A stretch of DNA of 64,000 nt. It comes from Thauera propionica (GTDB lineage Bacteria; Pseudomonadota; Gammaproteobacteria; Burkholderiales; Rhodocyclaceae). The position numbers were made by a program, and so were the translations under genes. Every line of letters begins with the position of its first letter. Within the stretch, counting starts at the first letter, position 1. The notes under the pieces are model-generated. The model made no database searches. It was given only the letters and a program-made list of their open reading frames with translations, and had not been told where the DNA came from. Positions 1 through 10,539 of this stretch are shown one piece after another. The DNA lies in NCBI RefSeq assembly GCF_002245655.1, contig NZ_NOIH01000015.1, forward strand, positions 236,957 to 300,956, in the 5' to 3' direction.

Positions 1-939
1 GTCCGCGGCGCGCAGGCTGGCGTAGAGCTCCTGCGCGTAAGCGGCGGGGTCGGCCGGCATGGGCTGCCAGATGAGGCGGGAGTCGTGCGGATTGGGTGTG
101 GCGTGGGCGAGCACGGCGACACGACTGCCCTCGCCCGCCAGGGTGGCGGCCTCGTCGGCGAGCAGCGCGGGTTCGACCAGGCGCAGCGGCGTGCGCGGGG
201 CGTAGTGGGCCGCAAGGGCACCCGAGACGCGGGGTGCCGGCGCGGCGGCGCCTTCGGTAGCCACTAAGGGTGCGGGCTCTCCACGCACGCGCGGACGGCG
301 ACCGATGACGCGGGCGATGTCGTCGGGCGTGATCGCGCCGGGGCGCAGGATCTCGGGCACGTCGCGCGAGAAGTCGAGGATGGTCGATTCGATGCCGACC
401 GCGCAGGCCCCGCCGTCGACGATCATCGCCACACGATCGCCCAACTCCTCCTGCACGTGTGCAGCGGTGGTCGGGCTGATGCGGCCGAAGCGGTTGGCGC
501 TGGGCGCGGCGATGCCGGAATCGAACACCTGCAGCATCGCCAGCGCGATGGAGTGCGAGGGCACGCGCAGGCCGACGGTGTCCTGGCCGCCGGTGACCTC
601 AAGGGGCACCTCGGGCGTGCGCTTCAGGATCAGCGTCAGCGGGCCGGGCCAGAAGGCGCGCGCCAGCGCGATGGCGTCCTTGGGGATGCTGGCCGCCCAG
701 CGCGGCAGGTGGTCGGCCGAAGGCAGATGGACGATGAGCGGATGATCGGCCGGCCTGCCCTTGGCGGCGAAGATCTTGCGGACGGCCTCGGGGTTCAGCG
801 CATCGGCGGCGAGGCCATACACCGTCTCGGTCGGCATGCCGACGATGTCGCCGGCGCGCAGCAGGTCGGCCGCCTCGCGGATGGCGACCAGCGTGGGCGG
901 TTCGATGCGGCCGCGCGGCTTGGCCCCGGTATCGCTCAT
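1..939 (-). CDS. L-threonylcarbamoyladenylate synthase (Sua5/YrdC), partial
   Basis: The product makes threonylcarbamoyl-AMP from threonine, bicarbonate and ATP for the t6A37 modification of ANN-decoding tRNAs, in the cytoplasm. Reading the minus strand from the ATG at 937-939 gives 313 codons with no stop, so the 3' end lies beyond the left edge. The YrdC domain occupies about residues 20-200 with MPTETVYGLAAD near residue 38, the KGRP segment, FWPGPLTL and SANRFGRISPT. A linker and the start of a Sua5-specific domain (HYAPRTPLRLVEP) follow, so this is the long Sua5 type rather than the short TsaC type. The start lies 10 nt after the purK stop, which suggests co-transcription with the purine genes. 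Confidence 0.93.
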   Translation of the reverse strand, partial: MSDTGAKPRGRIEPPTLVAIREAADLLRAGDIVGMPTETVYGLAADALNPEAVRKIFAAKGRPADHPLIVHLPSADHLPRWAASIPKDAIALARAFWPGPLTLILKRTPEVPLEVTGGQDTVGLRVPSHSIALAMLQVFDSGIAAPSANRFGRISPTTAAHVQEELGDRVAMIVDGGACAVGIESTILDFSRDVPEILRPGAITPDDIARVIGRRPRVRGEPAPLVATEGAAAPAPRVSGALAAHYAPRTPLRLVEPALLADEAATLAGEGSRVAVLAHATPNPHDSRLIWQPMPADPAAYAQELYASLRAAD

Positions 940-949
940 CGCCGTGCGC

Positions 950-2104
950 TCACGCGTCGCGGATTCCGATCGCGGCACGCGCAGCCAGCGCTCGCTCAAG
1001 CACCGCGGCGGCATCGTCGCCGGTCACCACGAAGTGGCCCATCTTGCGCCCCGGGCGGGCGTGATGCTTGCCGTACAGGTGTAGGCGCAGTCCGGGTACG
1101 GCGTGCAGCAGCGACCAGTCCGGCTCGCGGTAGGCGCCATGGCCCTTGCCGTCCTCGTACCACAGCTCGCCCAGCAGATTGACCATGACCGCCGCGGAAT
1201 GCTGGCGCGGCGTGGCCAGCGGCAGGCCGCACAGCGCCCTCACCTGCTGCTCGTACTGGCTGACGTCGCAGGCGTCGATGGTGTGGTGGCCGCTGTTGTG
1301 CGGACGCGGCGCCATCTCGTTGACGAACAGTTCGCCACGGCAGACGAAGAACTCCACGCCCAGCGTGCCGACGTAGCCGAGCTTCTCGGCGATGCGCTCG
1401 GCGATCTCCTGCGCATTGTCCCTCAGACAGGCCGACGCCTGCGCCGGCGCGATGGTGACGTCGAGGATGCCGTTGCGGTGGCGGTTCTCGCCGGTCGGAA
1501 AGCAGCGCACGTTGCCTGCCTCGTCGCGCGCCAGCACCACCGACACTTCGTAGTCCAGCGTCAGCATCTTCTCCAGCACGCAGGGCTCGCCCTTGAAGTG
1601 CTGGAAGGCGGCCACCGCCTCGTCGCGGTCGGCGACGCGGGCCTGGCCCTTGCCGTCGTAGCCGAAGCGCGCGACCTTGAGCACGGCCGGGAACAGGCCG
1701 GCGTTGGCATTGCGGATGTCGTCCTCGCTGCGGATGGCGGCGAAGGGACCGTGCGGCAGGCCGTTGTCGGCGAGGAAGCTCTTCTCCGCGATGCGGTTCT
1801 GGCACACCGCCACCGCGCTCGCCGCCGGGTGCACCGGGATGAACTTGGTCAGGTAGTCCAGCGTGTCGGCGGGGACGTTCTCGAACTCGGTCGTCACCGC
1901 GGCGCATTCGCTGCCCAGCGTGTCGAGCGCGACGTAATCGTCGTAGGCGGCAACCAGGTGGCGGTCGGCAATGAGGCCGGCGGGGCTGTGCGGGTCGGGG
2001 TCGAGCACCCAGACCTTGTAGCCCATCTCGTGCGCGGCTGAAACGAAAAAGCGGCCGAGCTGGCCGCCGCCGAGCATGCCAAGGGTGGCAGGCGGGAGGA
2101 TCAT
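950..2104 (-). CDS. purK: N5-carboxyaminoimidazole ribonucleotide synthase PurK
   Basis: ATP-grasp enzyme that carboxylates aminoimidazole ribonucleotide with bicarbonate to give N5-CAIR, the substrate of PurE, in de novo purine synthesis. The 384-residue product is full length for the family. It opens with the nucleotide-fold signature LGMLGGGQLGRFF (about residues 8-20). The ATP-grasp core has VLKVARFGYDGKGQ near residue 145 and the metal-binding region FVNEMAPRPHNSGHHTID near residue 265. It follows purE with a 10-nt gap and precedes the Sua5 gene with a similar gap, so folD-purE-purK-sua5 looks like one operon on the minus strand. Confidence 0.97.
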   Translation of the reverse strand: MILPPATLGMLGGGQLGRFFVSAAHEMGYKVWVLDPDPHSPAGLIADRHLVAAYDDYVALDTLGSECAAVTTEFENVPADTLDYLTKFIPVHPAASAVAVCQNRIAEKSFLADNGLPHGPFAAIRSEDDIRNANAGLFPAVLKVARFGYDGKGQARVADRDEAVAAFQHFKGEPCVLEKMLTLDYEVSVVLARDEAGNVRCFPTGENRHRNGILDVTIAPAQASACLRDNAQEIAERIAEKLGYVGTLGVEFFVCRGELFVNEMAPRPHNSGHHTIDACDVSQYEQQVRALCGLPLATPRQHSAAVMVNLLGELWYEDGKGHGAYREPDWSLLHAVPGLRLHLYGKHHARPGRKMGHFVVTGDDAAAVLERALAARAAIGIRDA

Positions 2105-2114
2105 GATGCGACTC

Positions 2115-2606
2115 TCAATCCAGGGTCATGTCGAGCACCGCCTGGGTCTGGCGGGCACGGAAGTCGGCGAGTTTCTGCGCCAGCGCGGCATCCTCGGTGG
2201 CCAGCAGCGCCACCGCGAACAGGCCGGCGTTGGCCGCCCCCGCCTCGCCGATGGCGAAGGTGGCGACCGGGATGCCCTTGGGCATCTGCACGATGGACAG
2301 CAGCGAATCTTGCCCCGACAGCGCCTTCGACTGCACCGGCACGCCGAGCACCGGCAGCGTGGTCTTGGCTGCGACCATGCCCGGCAGGTGGGCCGCGCCG
2401 CCCGCACCGGCGATGATCGCCTTGAGCCCGCGGCCGCGCGCGGCCTCGGCGTACTCGAACATCAGGTCGGGCGTGCGGTGGGCGGAGACGACCTTGGCCT
2501 CGAAGGCCACGCCGAAGTCCTCCAGCATCTTCGCGGCCGCCTTCATCGTGGGCCAGTCGGAGTTGGACCCCATGATGATGCCGACGACGGGTTTGATTTC
2601 GCTCAT
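2115..2606 (-). CDS. purE: N5-carboxyaminoimidazole ribonucleotide mutase PurE
   Basis: Class I PurE moves the carboxylate of N5-CAIR to C4, giving CAIR. The glycine-rich start [13 protein letters not shown], the SAHRTP motif and the [12 protein letters not shown] loop mark the substrate site of class I enzymes. I chose the ATG at 2604-2606 because AAGGA lies 8 nt upstream on the coding strand. This gives 163 residues, close to the family length. An upstream in-frame start at 2633 would add nine residues and overlap no motif. It sits between folD and purK with gaps of about 10 nt each. Confidence 0.96.
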   Translation of the reverse strand: MSEIKPVVGIIMGSNSDWPTMKAAAKMLEDFGVAFEAKVVSAHRTPDLMFEYAEAARGRGLKAIIAGAGGAAHLPGMVAAKTTLPVLGVPVQSKALSGQDSLLSIVQMPKGIPVATFAIGEAGAANAGLFAVALLATEDAALAQKLADFRARQTQAVLDMTLD

Positions 2607-2616
2607 CTCGCTGTCC

Positions 2617-3492
2617 TTACTTGCCACAGGCACGCGCGGTGCGCTCGGCGGAAATCACGGTGTTCTCGAGCAGCATGGTGATCGTCATCGGCCCCACGCC
2701 GCCTGGCACCGGGGTGATGGCGCCGGCCACGGTCTTGGCCGACTCGAAATCCACGTCGCCGCACAGCTTGCCGGCGTCGGGGCCGTCCTGCAGGCGGTTG
2801 ATGCCGACGTCGATGACGGTGGCGCCCGGCTTGACCATGTCGCCGGTGACGAAGCGCGGCTTGCCGATGGCGGCGACCAGGATGTCGGCGCGGCGGGTGT
2901 GGAAGGCCAGATCCTTCGTCTTCGAATGGCACACTGTGACGGTGGCGCCGGCGTTGGTCAGCAGCATCGCCATCGGCTTGCCGACGATGTTCGAACGTCC
3001 GATCACCACGGCCTCGGCGCCCTGCACCTGCGTGCCGGTGCTCTCGAGCATCTTCATGACGCCATGCGGCGTGCAGGGGATGAAGGCCTCGCGGTTCTGC
3101 GACAGGCGGCCGACGTTCTCGGCGTGGAAGCCGTCGACATCCTTCCTGATGTCGATGGCTTCGAGCACTGCGGTTTCGTCCAGATGCTTGGGCAAGGGCA
3201 GCTGCACCAGGATGCCATGCACCGACGGGTCGGCGTTGAGCTCGGCGAGCTTGGCCATCACCTCGTCCTGGGTGGCGTTCTCGGGGTAGTCGAAGCGCAG
3301 CGACCGGATACCGGCCTTCTCGCAACCGGCAACCTTGTTGCGCACGTAGACGGCCGACGCCGGATCTCCGCCGACCAGGATGACCGCCAGGCAGGGTTGC
3401 ACACCACGCGCCGTCAATGCTGCGGCGCGCTCAGCGATTTCGCCACGGACCTGCGCGGAAAGCGCGTTGCCGTCGATGATGCGAGCGGTCAT
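2617..3492 (-). CDS. folD: Bifunctional methylenetetrahydrofolate dehydrogenase/cyclohydrolase FolD
   Basis: Oxidises 5,10-methylene-THF to methenyl-THF and hydrolyses it to 10-formyl-THF, the one-carbon donor for purine synthesis. This fits its place beside purE and purK. Motifs seen are [14 protein letters not shown] (catalytic Lys region), [12 protein letters not shown], the DVDGFH segment and the NADP-binding [14 protein letters not shown], with PGGVGPMT near the C terminus. The ATG at 3490-3492 is preferred: GAGG lies 8 nt upstream and the 291-residue product matches the usual size. The start at 3516 adds eight residues without a ribosome-binding site. Confidence 0.96.
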   Translation of the reverse strand: MTARIIDGNALSAQVRGEIAERAAALTARGVQPCLAVILVGGDPASAVYVRNKVAGCEKAGIRSLRFDYPENATQDEVMAKLAELNADPSVHGILVQLPLPKHLDETAVLEAIDIRKDVDGFHAENVGRLSQNREAFIPCTPHGVMKMLESTGTQVQGAEAVVIGRSNIVGKPMAMLLTNAGATVTVCHSKTKDLAFHTRRADILVAAIGKPRFVTGDMVKPGATVIDVGINRLQDGPDAGKLCGDVDFESAKTVAGAITPVPGGVGPMTITMLLENTVISAERTARACGK

Positions 3493-3574
3493 CAGTAGAG
3501 CCTCGAAAAAGCGCATGATTTTACAGCAAGGCGCCCCTGCCGCGTACCGCTCTGCTTTACCGCAGGCGCGTAAC

Positions 3575-5323
3575 CTAGTCGCGCTTGGGCGTGGGCAGCG
3601 GCGGACACTTCAGACCGACCGCGCCGATCACGCCGCCCTGCGCCATCTCGCGCACGGTCAGCACGAAGGCGCCCACCTCCAGCCGGTCGCCGACCACCGC
3701 CGGGCGTCCCAGCCGGCGCCGCATCATGTCGCGCACCGGCATGCCGAGTTCGTCGTCTTCGAAGCGCAGGCCATAGGCCAGCGCCAGGTCGCCCGCGAGC
3801 GCCGACGGGTCGACCACGAACTCGCCGAAGAAGCTCGCATTGGCCGTCAGTTCGTCACCGCTGCTGGTGAAAATGCGTGCGATCTCCCCCGACAACTCGT
3901 CCGGCGCCACCAGCCACAGCGAATCGCCCGGGACGAGGCGCGTGTTGAGCCCCATGCGCTGCAGCTTGCCGCGTCGCACCAGCGCCACGCAGCGCACGCT
4001 GATGCCGCCGGCTTCGGCGGCGACATCGTCCGGGTGGCGGCCTTCGGCACGCGACCCCTGCTCCACGCGGTACTCCAGCAGATCGAGTGCAGCCTTGTCT
4101 CCCACCCACACTTCGCGCACATCCACCGGCTCGGGCTTCGGCGGCACTTCGACCTTCAGCCAGCGCGCCGCCATCGGCACCGTCGCGCCCTGCACCAGCA
4201 GCGACAGCAGTACGACCGCGAAGGCCACGTTGAACAACAGGTCCGAATCCGGTACCCCCATCATCACCGGGAAGATCGCCAGCGTGACCGGCACCGCACC
4301 GCGCAGGCCCACCCAGCTGACGTAGGCCAGCTCGTTGCGCTTGTAGTTGAAGGGCCACAGGCCGATGGCCACCGCGATGGGGCGGGCCACCAGCGTCAGG
4401 AAGACCGCCATCGCCAGCGCCTCCCAGGCGTGCGACAGCATGTTGGTCGGCGACACGAGCAGGCCCAGCACGACGAACATGACCGCCTGCGACAGCCAGG
4501 CCAGCCCGTCCATCACACGCAGCACGTGCTCGGTGGCGTGACTGCGACGGTTGCCCACCACCACGCCGGCCAGGTACACGGCGAGGAAACCGCTGCCATT
4601 CAGCAGGTTGGTGGCGGCGAAGATCAGCAGCCCGCCCGACAGGATCAGCAGCGCGTACAGGCCTTCCGCCAGGTTCAGCTTGGCCATCATGCGCGACAGC
4701 ACCCAGCCCGCGACCAGGCCGAACAGCGCCCCGAGCCCCATCTGACTCACCAGCATCCAGGCAAAGCCCGCCACGCTGGACTTCTCGGGATGCAGCAGCA
4801 TCTCGACCAGGGCCACCACCAGCAGGATCGCCATCGGGTCGTTGGCGCCGGACTCGATCTCCAGCGTCGCCTGTACGCGCTCGTTGAGCTTCACCCCGCT
4901 GTTGCGGAGCAGGGCGAACACCGCCGCGGCGTCGGTCGAGCCGACGATGGCCGCCAGCAGAAAACCCAGACGCCAGTCGACGCCGAGCAGCCAGGTCGCG
5001 AACACGCCGAGCAGTCCGGCCGTCCCAATCACCCCCCATGTCGCCAATACCGCCGCAGGCTTCAGCGCCACGCGAAAACTCGCCACCCGCGTGCGCAAGC
5101 CACCGTCGAGCAGGATCACCGCCAGCGCCAGCTGGCCGATCAGGGTCGCGATGAAGAAGTCATTGAAGATGATGCCGCCCGGGCCATCCTCGCCCGCCAG
5201 CATGCCTACGCCAAGGAACAGCAGCAGCAGCGGCAGGCCGAGCCGGGCCGAGATGGTGCTGGCCAGCACGCTGATGAACAGCAGCAGGCCCACAAGAAGG
5301 AAGAGTGCGTTGATTCCGGTCAT
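3575..5323 (-). CDS. CPA1-family potassium/proton antiporter with TrkA-C domain
   Basis: Inner-membrane cation/proton exchanger of 582 residues. About residues 1-390 are hydrophobic and form some 12 membrane segments typical of the Na/H exchanger fold. [10 protein letters not shown] near residue 157 is the ion-site ND motif, and [16 protein letters not shown] precedes it. The cytoplasmic tail has a TrkA-C-like part ([18 protein letters not shown], about residues 440-500) and a final CorC/HlyC-like domain. This is the layout of E. coli NhaP2/CvrA, so potassium/proton exchange is the likely activity; ion selectivity cannot be read from sequence. It stands 82 nt upstream of folD on the same strand and is probably a separate unit. 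Confidence 0.88.
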   Translation of the reverse strand: MTGINALFLLVGLLLFISVLASTISARLGLPLLLLFLGVGMLAGEDGPGGIIFNDFFIATLIGQLALAVILLDGGLRTRVASFRVALKPAAVLATWGVIGTAGLLGVFATWLLGVDWRLGFLLAAIVGSTDAAAVFALLRNSGVKLNERVQATLEIESGANDPMAILLVVALVEMLLHPEKSSVAGFAWMLVSQMGLGALFGLVAGWVLSRMMAKLNLAEGLYALLILSGGLLIFAATNLLNGSGFLAVYLAGVVVGNRRSHATEHVLRVMDGLAWLSQAVMFVVLGLLVSPTNMLSHAWEALAMAVFLTLVARPIAVAIGLWPFNYKRNELAYVSWVGLRGAVPVTLAIFPVMMGVPDSDLLFNVAFAVVLLSLLVQGATVPMAARWLKVEVPPKPEPVDVREVWVGDKAALDLLEYRVEQGSRAEGRHPDDVAAEAGGISVRCVALVRRGKLQRMGLNTRLVPGDSLWLVAPDELSGEIARIFTSSGDELTANASFFGEFVVDPSALAGDLALAYGLRFEDDELGMPVRDMMRRRLGRPAVVGDRLEVGAFVLTVREMAQGGVIGAVGLKCPPLPTPKRD

Positions 5324-5432
5324 TGCCTGAAATTATCACATGGCGTGATCACCAAAATCGACGCAATGAATCGAAACCGCTTCGGCAAGACCGCCATCGA
5401 CGCCGGCCGGGTGCGGACGCACTCCGCAAGGC

Positions 5433-6077
5433 TTATCTGAGCAGCGCGCCCGGTTCCACCGTCACCACGTGTTGCACGAGCTCGGCCAGCGAGTTGGCGC
5501 CCATCTTCTCCATGACGCGTGCGCGGTGCACCTCGACGGTCTTGATGCTGATGCCGAGCACGTCGGCGATCTGCTTGTTGAGCTTGCCGACGATGATGAG
5601 GTCGAGCACCTCGCGCTCGCGCTGAGTGAGGTGCTCCAGCCGGCGGGCGGTGTCGGCTTCCAGCAGGCGCTTGTCGCGGTTCTCGCGCTCAAGCTTCAGG
5701 CACTGCTCGATCAGGCGCAGCATGTCGCGCTCGCTGAACGGCTTCTCGATGAAATCCACCGCACCCTTCTTCAGCGCCGACACGGCCATCGGCACGTCGC
5801 CATGACCGGTGATGAACACCACCGGCAGCGTGCAGCGGCGGCGGCTCAGCTCCTCGAACAGTTCCAGCCCGCTCATGCCCGGCATGCGCACGTCCAGCAC
5901 CACGCAGCCCGCCATGTCGGGGCGGCACACGGCGAGGAAAGCCTCGGCGGAGTCGTAGGCGGCCACCTGGTAGCCGTTGCCTTCGAGCATCCAGGTCATG
6001 GAATCGCGCAGGGCTTCGTCGTCGTCGACGACATGGATGGTCTGATCAGGCGCTGCGGGCAACTCGCTCACTGGCAA
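5433..6077 (-). CDS. FixJ/TtrR/DctR-type two-component response regulator
   Basis: Transcriptional regulator of 214 residues. The receiver domain (about 12-130) has the acidic cluster VVDDDE (18-20), the phospho-acceptor Asp62 in [11 protein letters not shown], the switch region [10 protein letters not shown] and the conserved lysine in IEKPF. The C-terminal LuxR-type helix-turn-helix (about 145-205) reads [12 protein letters not shown] followed by [25 protein letters not shown]. Its start overlaps the end of the sensor kinase gene by 32 nt, so the two are translationally linked and are the cognate pair. The target genes cannot be told from sequence; the divergent binding-protein gene is the nearest candidate. 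Confidence 0.93.
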   Translation of the reverse strand: MPVSELPAAPDQTIHVVDDDEALRDSMTWMLEGNGYQVAAYDSAEAFLAVCRPDMAGCVVLDVRMPGMSGLELFEELSRRRCTLPVVFITGHGDVPMAVSALKKGAVDFIEKPFSERDMLRLIEQCLKLERENRDKRLLEADTARRLEHLTQREREVLDLIIVGKLNKQIADVLGISIKTVEVHRARVMEKMGANSLAELVQHVVTVEPGALLR

Positions 6078-8754
6078 ACTCCGTCGGCAAGGTAAACGAG
6101 AATATGGTACCCCCTTCGGGGTTCTCGTCGACGATCAGTCGCCCGTCGTGGAACTCGACGATCGAACGGCAGATGTTGAGCCCCATGCCCATGCCTTCGG
6201 TCTTGGTCGTGTAGAAGGGCGTGAACAGGCGCTGGCGCCCCTCCTCGCTGATGCCATGCCCGCGGTCGATCACCGCCACCTCCACAGCATCCTCGCCAAA
6301 GCTGCGCGCGCGCACGACCAGCAGCCGCTGCTCGGGCAGCGTCTCGGCCATGGCGTCGAGCCCGTTGCGGATCAGGTTCAGCAGCACCTGCTCGATCATG
6401 ATGCGGTCGGCGAACACCGGCGGGAGATCGGGCTCGATGTCGGCCACCAGCTTGATGCCGGTGCGGCGTGCGTCGATGTCGGCAAAGCCCAGCGCGTCGT
6501 CGAGGATGTCGGTGAGCCGGACTGCGCTGCGGCGCGGCTCACTCTTCTTCACGAACTCGCGCACGCGGCGGATGATCTTGCCCGCGCGGTCGGCCTGGAA
6601 GCTGGCCTTCTGCATCGCGGCCAGCACGTCCTCGGGCTTCCACTTGCCGCTCTGCATGCGCGTCACGCAGCCGGCGCAGTAGTTGGCAATGGCCGACAGC
6701 GGCTGGTTCAGCTCGTGCGCCAGCGTGGAGGCCATCTCGCCCATCGTGATCAGGCGCGAGGTACGCTGCAGGCGCTCTTCCTGCTGGCGCGAGACCTCGG
6801 CGGTCTGCTTGCGGTCAGTGATGTCGGTGGCGATGCCCATGCGCACCACGCGCCCGTCGACCCAACGCGTGGCCTGCTCACGCACGTGGTACCAGCGGCC
6901 CGACAGCGGATGCTGCAGCTCGCCGTCAAACAGCTCGCGCGGCAGGTCGGCCGGCGTCAGCCCACGGGGGTCGACGCGGTAGTCGCCGCGCTCCGGCTGA
7001 GGCACGGCCACGCCGCGCACGGTGCGGCCCACGGCGTCGAAACCGTGGATGCGCTTGAAGGCGCGGTTGGCGAACAGGATCTCGTCGGTGCGCGCATCGG
7101 CCACGAAAACCGCAGCGTCGAGCCCGTCCAGCACGGCCTCGAAACGCTCATGCGCCGCCTCCAGCGCCGCGCGCACGCGCTTGGGTTCGGTGATGTCGGT
7201 GATGGACGCCATCCAGCCGGTCTGGCGACCGCTGGTGTCGATCAATGGCGACAGGTAGAAACGCGCATCGAAACGCTCACCGTTCTTGCGCTGGATGCGC
7301 ATCTCGAAACCGCTCGCCGGCGCCTGCCCGGTCAGCGTGAGATGCAGGTTGCGCTCGCACACCGCCCAGGTCTCCTGCGGCCAGTAAGGGAACGGCGCGG
7401 TCGTGCCGACGAGCTCGTCCTCGCTCCAGCCCACCATGCGGCAGAACGCGGAGTTCACATAGACGATGCGACCGCTCAGGTCGATGACGCGCAGACCGGT
7501 GAGCACCGAATCCTCCATCGCCTTGCGGAAGGCGGACTCGGCGCGCAGCGCCTCCTCGGCGGCCTTGCGCCCGGTGATGTCGTGGGCGACGGCATACACG
7601 AGGCGCTCCTCGCGCACCGGGTTGATGCTCCACACCAGCCACTTGTAGCTGCCGTCGGCGCAGCGGCAGCGGTTCTCGAACTTCACCGGTTCGCCGCCCG
7701 CCAGGCGGCGCAACTCCTCGAGCGTGGTCCCCACGTCCTCGGCATGCACGAAGTCGATCAAGGCCTGGCCGGGCAGGCTGTCGGGCGCATGACCCAGGAT
7801 GCGCTCGAAGGCCGGATTGCAGCGGCGGAAGGTGCCGTCGATGCCGACCACGCACAGCATGTCGAGCGACAGGTTGAACAGCCGGTCGCGCTCCTTCTCG
7901 ACCTGCACGCGCCGCATCACGTGGATGCGCAGCGACCACAGGCTCCACAGCACCAGCACCGACAGGCCGAGGATGAGCACCGCCGGAAGCGCCTTGGGCA
8001 GGTCGCCGCCGGTGCGCAGCGCCGTCGCGCGCAAAGCGAGGCCGTTGCCGGGCGGATCGAGCGCGAGTTCGAAGGACAGCGATTCGTCGATGTCCTGCAG
8101 CGTCGAGCTGACCGCCAGGACCTCGCCGCGCGCGCTGCGCAGCGCCAGGCGGTACTTGTCTGCGAACCAGGCCGGCACCAGGTGGCGCACCATGCGCTCG
8201 ACCGAATAGGCGCCCACCACCACGCCGCGAAACTCGCCGCCGCGCAGCACCGGCGTATACACCTCCAGCACGGTGTCGCCGCGCGCGGTGCGGTAGGCCT
8301 CGCCATAGGCAAGCCGGCCCGAGGTGCGCGCGCGTTCGATCAGGCGGATCTGCTCGCCGGCCAGGGCTTCGCCGCTGAGCCAGTCGGTAGTGTCGAACGG
8401 CGCCGTCCAGCGCACGATCTGGTCGGCGCCCACCAAGGCGATGTTGGCCAGTTCGCTGTTGTTGGCGATGTGCTGGTTGGCCCGCAGCTGGAAGCCGTCA
8501 TGGTCCAGCGCGTCGGCGGCGACGTCGCGCGCGAGCTGGCCGAGGAATTCCTCGGTGCCCAGCATCTGCCGCCGCATGGTCTGCTCCGCCCATTGCAGGT
8601 CGCGCACGATGGCGCCGCGCTCGGTCTCGAGTTCGCGCTGTTGCAGCAGCCAGACCAGGGCCAGCATGCTCAGGGCGAAGAAGACCACCGCCACGTAGGG
8701 CGCGGTCCAGTACCAGCGCGGAGGGCTACCGCGCGCGGACGCAGGATCGGACAT
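6046..8754 (-). CDS. Three-PAS membrane sensor histidine kinase (DctS/FixL-like)
   Basis: Sensor kinase of about 902 residues. An N-terminal membrane segment (about 17-37) and a second near 255-275 enclose a periplasmic domain of roughly 215 residues. Three PAS domains follow (about 290-410, 415-540, 545-665), ending in the usual DIT(G/E/D)RK or DITEPK linkers. The dimerisation domain carries the phospho-accepting His in [15 protein letters not shown]. The ATPase domain has the N box [12 protein letters not shown], the G1 box DRGHGI and [12 protein letters not shown]. The ATG at 8754 is chosen over a TTG at 8832 that adds an unlikely 26-residue leader. The ligand is unknown; a role in C4-dicarboxylate sensing is only suggested by similarity to DctS. 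Confidence 0.92.
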   Translation of the reverse strand: MSDPASARGSPPRWYWTAPYVAVVFFALSMLALVWLLQQRELETERGAIVRDLQWAEQTMRRQMLGTEEFLGQLARDVAADALDHDGFQLRANQHIANNSELANIALVGADQIVRWTAPFDTTDWLSGEALAGEQIRLIERARTSGRLAYGEAYRTARGDTVLEVYTPVLRGGEFRGVVVGAYSVERMVRHLVPAWFADKYRLALRSARGEVLAVSSTLQDIDESLSFELALDPPGNGLALRATALRTGGDLPKALPAVLILGLSVLVLWSLWSLRIHVMRRVQVEKERDRLFNLSLDMLCVVGIDGTFRRCNPAFERILGHAPDSLPGQALIDFVHAEDVGTTLEELRRLAGGEPVKFENRCRCADGSYKWLVWSINPVREERLVYAVAHDITGRKAAEEALRAESAFRKAMEDSVLTGLRVIDLSGRIVYVNSAFCRMVGWSEDELVGTTAPFPYWPQETWAVCERNLHLTLTGQAPASGFEMRIQRKNGERFDARFYLSPLIDTSGRQTGWMASITDITEPKRVRAALEAAHERFEAVLDGLDAAVFVADARTDEILFANRAFKRIHGFDAVGRTVRGVAVPQPERGDYRVDPRGLTPADLPRELFDGELQHPLSGRWYHVREQATRWVDGRVVRMGIATDITDRKQTAEVSRQQEERLQRTSRLITMGEMASTLAHELNQPLSAIANYCAGCVTRMQSGKWKPEDVLAAMQKASFQADRAGKIIRRVREFVKKSEPRRSAVRLTDILDDALGFADIDARRTGIKLVADIEPDLPPVFADRIMIEQVLLNLIRNGLDAMAETLPEQRLLVVRARSFGEDAVEVAVIDRGHGISEEGRQRLFTPFYTTKTEGMGMGLNICRSIVEFHDGRLIVDENPEGGTIFSFTLPTEFASERVARSA

Positions 8755-8780
8755 GGGAAAATGAAGACCAGTAAGCTCGG

Positions 8781-8801
8781 TGACGTCGGCGGCTGACGTC
8801 G
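8781..8801. repeat. Direct repeat TGACGTCG x2 in a divergent promoter region
   Basis: Two exact copies of TGACGTCG (8781-8788 and 8794-8801) lie 13 nt apart in the 232-nt space between the sensor kinase gene and the divergent binding-protein gene. Spacing and position fit an operator, possibly for the linked LuxR-type regulator, but no footprint is known to me. The rest of this intergenic stretch shows no gene. Confidence 0.35.
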
Positions 8802-8986
8802 ATCGCAGACATTGATGAATGACGCGGCGCAATATCGTTGTATCGATTGTCGGCGAGCCCCTGCCCGGTCGTCATCCGGTTTAACCCGTACGGTGCCGAT
8901 TCAGCGCCGACCGCCATGCAGCGCCCCGCCGCCAGTCGGGTTTTCGCCAATTTTTCCGCACCCTCGCCAGCCCCTACAGTCGAACC

Positions 8987-10210
8987 ATGATGCCTTCCGC
9001 CTCCAGGCGCCGCGTGCTTGCCGCCCTGCCCCTTCTCGCCGCCTGCGCCCTCGGCGGACGCGCGGTTTCGGTCCGCGCTGCCGACATCGAGCCCATCCGC
9101 ATCGGCGTCTGCGGCCCCTTCACCGGTGGCTCCAGCCCGATGGGCATCTCGATGCGCGAGGGCATCCGCATCGCCGCCAGCCAGATCAACGCCGCCGGCG
9201 GGCTGCTCGGTCGCCCGATCCAGCTCGTAGAGCGCGACGACGAGGCGCGCAACGAACGCGGGGCGCAGATCGCGCAGGAGCTGATCCAGCGCGAAGGCAT
9301 CGTCGCCGCGCTCGGCATCGTCAACACCGGCGTCGCACTCGCCAGCCAGCGCCACTACCAGCTTGCGCGCATCCCGATGATCACCTCGGTGGCCACCGGC
9401 ACGCTGATCACGCGCCAGTTCCTGCCGCCCGAATTCGCCGACAACTACATCTTCCGCGTGTCGGCCAACGACAGCCTGCAGGCCCAGGTGATCGTGGACG
9501 AGGCGGTGGATCGCCGCGGTCTGAAGCGGCTCGCCATCTTTCACGACGCCACCAACTACGGCGTACTGGGCAGCGAAGGACTCATCGAGGCCCTGCGCCA
9601 GCGCAAGATCTCGCCGGTCGCGGTCGAGCGCTTCCAGCTGCGCCAGGCGGACATGACCGCACCACTGCAGCGTGCGCGCGACGCCGGCGCCGAGGCCGTG
9701 CTCACCTACGGCATCGGCCCCGAGCTCGCGCAGATCGCCAACACGCTGGCGCGACTCAACTGGCGCGTGCCGATCATCGGCAGCTGGACCCTGGCCATGT
9801 CGAACTTCATCGACAACGCCGGGCCCAACGCCGAAGGCGCACGCATGCCGCAGACCTTCATCCCCGATCCGACCACGCCCGCCCGCCAGACCTTCCTCGA
9901 TGCGTGGCAGCGGGCAACCGGCACGCAGCGCATTCCCGTCCCCCCGGCCGCCGCACAGGGGTATGATTCAGCGCTTCTGCTCGCCGCGGCCATCCGCCAG
10001 GCGGACAGCCTCGAGGGTGACCGCATTCGCGCCGCGCTCGAGGATCTGCGCGAACCGGTGAGAGGCGTCATCATGACCTATGCGCGTCCCTACTCGCGCG
10101 ACCAGCACGAAACGCTGACCTCGCCGCATCAGATTCACGTCGGCGAAGTGCGCAACGGCCAGGTCGTGTTTGCCTACGAGGCCGACCGCCAGCGCGCGAT
10201 GTGGCCATGA
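8987..10210 (+). CDS. Orphan type-I periplasmic binding protein (branched-chain amino acid ABC type)
   Basis: Secreted substrate-binding protein of 407 residues (406 if the second Met is used). The leader contains SRRRVL, similar to a twin-arginine signal, and then LAAC, which fits a lipobox, so it may be a lipoprotein or cleaved after SVRA. The mature part starts IRIGVCGPFTGGSSPMG and continues with INAAGGLLGRPIQLVERDDE, the classic LivJ-type fold. No permease or ATPase genes follow; a strong terminator comes 28 nt later. The gene is divergent from a sensor kinase whose periplasmic domain could be its partner, so sensing rather than transport is a reasonable inference. Confidence 0.87.
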   Translation: MMPSASRRRVLAALPLLAACALGGRAVSVRAADIEPIRIGVCGPFTGGSSPMGISMREGIRIAASQINAAGGLLGRPIQLVERDDEARNERGAQIAQELIQREGIVAALGIVNTGVALASQRHYQLARIPMITSVATGTLITRQFLPPEFADNYIFRVSANDSLQAQVIVDEAVDRRGLKRLAIFHDATNYGVLGSEGLIEALRQRKISPVAVERFQLRQADMTAPLQRARDAGAEAVLTYGIGPELAQIANTLARLNWRVPIIGSWTLAMSNFIDNAGPNAEGARMPQTFIPDPTTPARQTFLDAWQRATGTQRIPVPPAAAQGYDSALLLAAAIRQADSLEGDRIRAALEDLREPVRGVIMTYARPYSRDQHETLTSPHQIHVGEVRNGQVVFAYEADRQRAMWP

Positions 10211-10238
10211 ACGGGCTGCATTTCCACGCTTGCCTGAT

Positions 10239-10285
10239 CGGCCGGGGGACTCTCCCTCCCTCCCTCGCCCCCGGCCGATTTTTTT
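10239..10285 (+). terminator. Rho-independent terminator after the binding-protein gene
   Basis: A perfect 10-bp stem (CGGCCGGGGG at 10239-10248 pairing with CCCCCGGCCG at 10268-10277) closes a 19-nt pyrimidine-rich loop and is followed by A and a run of seven T. Confidence 0.9.
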
Positions 10286-10539
10286 CTCCAGCCCTGCCCG
10301 AACGACGGCGCCCTCACCCCGGTGAGCGCGCCGTTCTCGTTTCGTCCCACGGCGCCATCGCGCACACCCCGCTGCGCCACCCGCGTGCGCCCCCTCGATA
10401 CTGGTATTGCACATTGCGAAAGGGCGTTTTATAGTTCGAAAAGTCAGCCGCCCGGTTGTCGGAATGGCTGCGTCCGTACCTAACAGTGTCCTGCCCACCA
10501 GGCAGGGTTCGCCAACCGAACGTCATGAGGAGACAAACC
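10286..10539 (+). other. aceE leader and promoter region
   Basis: Together with the terminator, this fills the only gene-free stretch over 300 nt in the window (10211-10539). It holds an imperfect inverted repeat around CTCACCCCGGTGAG (about 10302-10336) without a T tract, a sigma-70-like promoter at 10407-10435, and the aceE ribosome-binding site GAGGAG just before the ATG. I see no coding sequence in it. Confidence 0.6.
10407..10435 (+). promoter_or_regulatory. Candidate sigma-70 promoter of aceE-aceF-lpdA
   Basis: TTGCAC (10407-10412) and TATAGT (10430-10435) are separated by 17 nt. The -10 matches the consensus at five of six positions; the -35 is weaker. The resulting leader would be about 100 nt. 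The element lies in a locally AT-richer patch of an otherwise GC-rich intergenic region. Confidence 0.55.

Noticed and set aside
6148..8796. Long open frame (882 codons) opposite the sensor kinase gene
   Set aside because: Same high-GC shadow effect; the kinase on the other strand has all its motifs in order.
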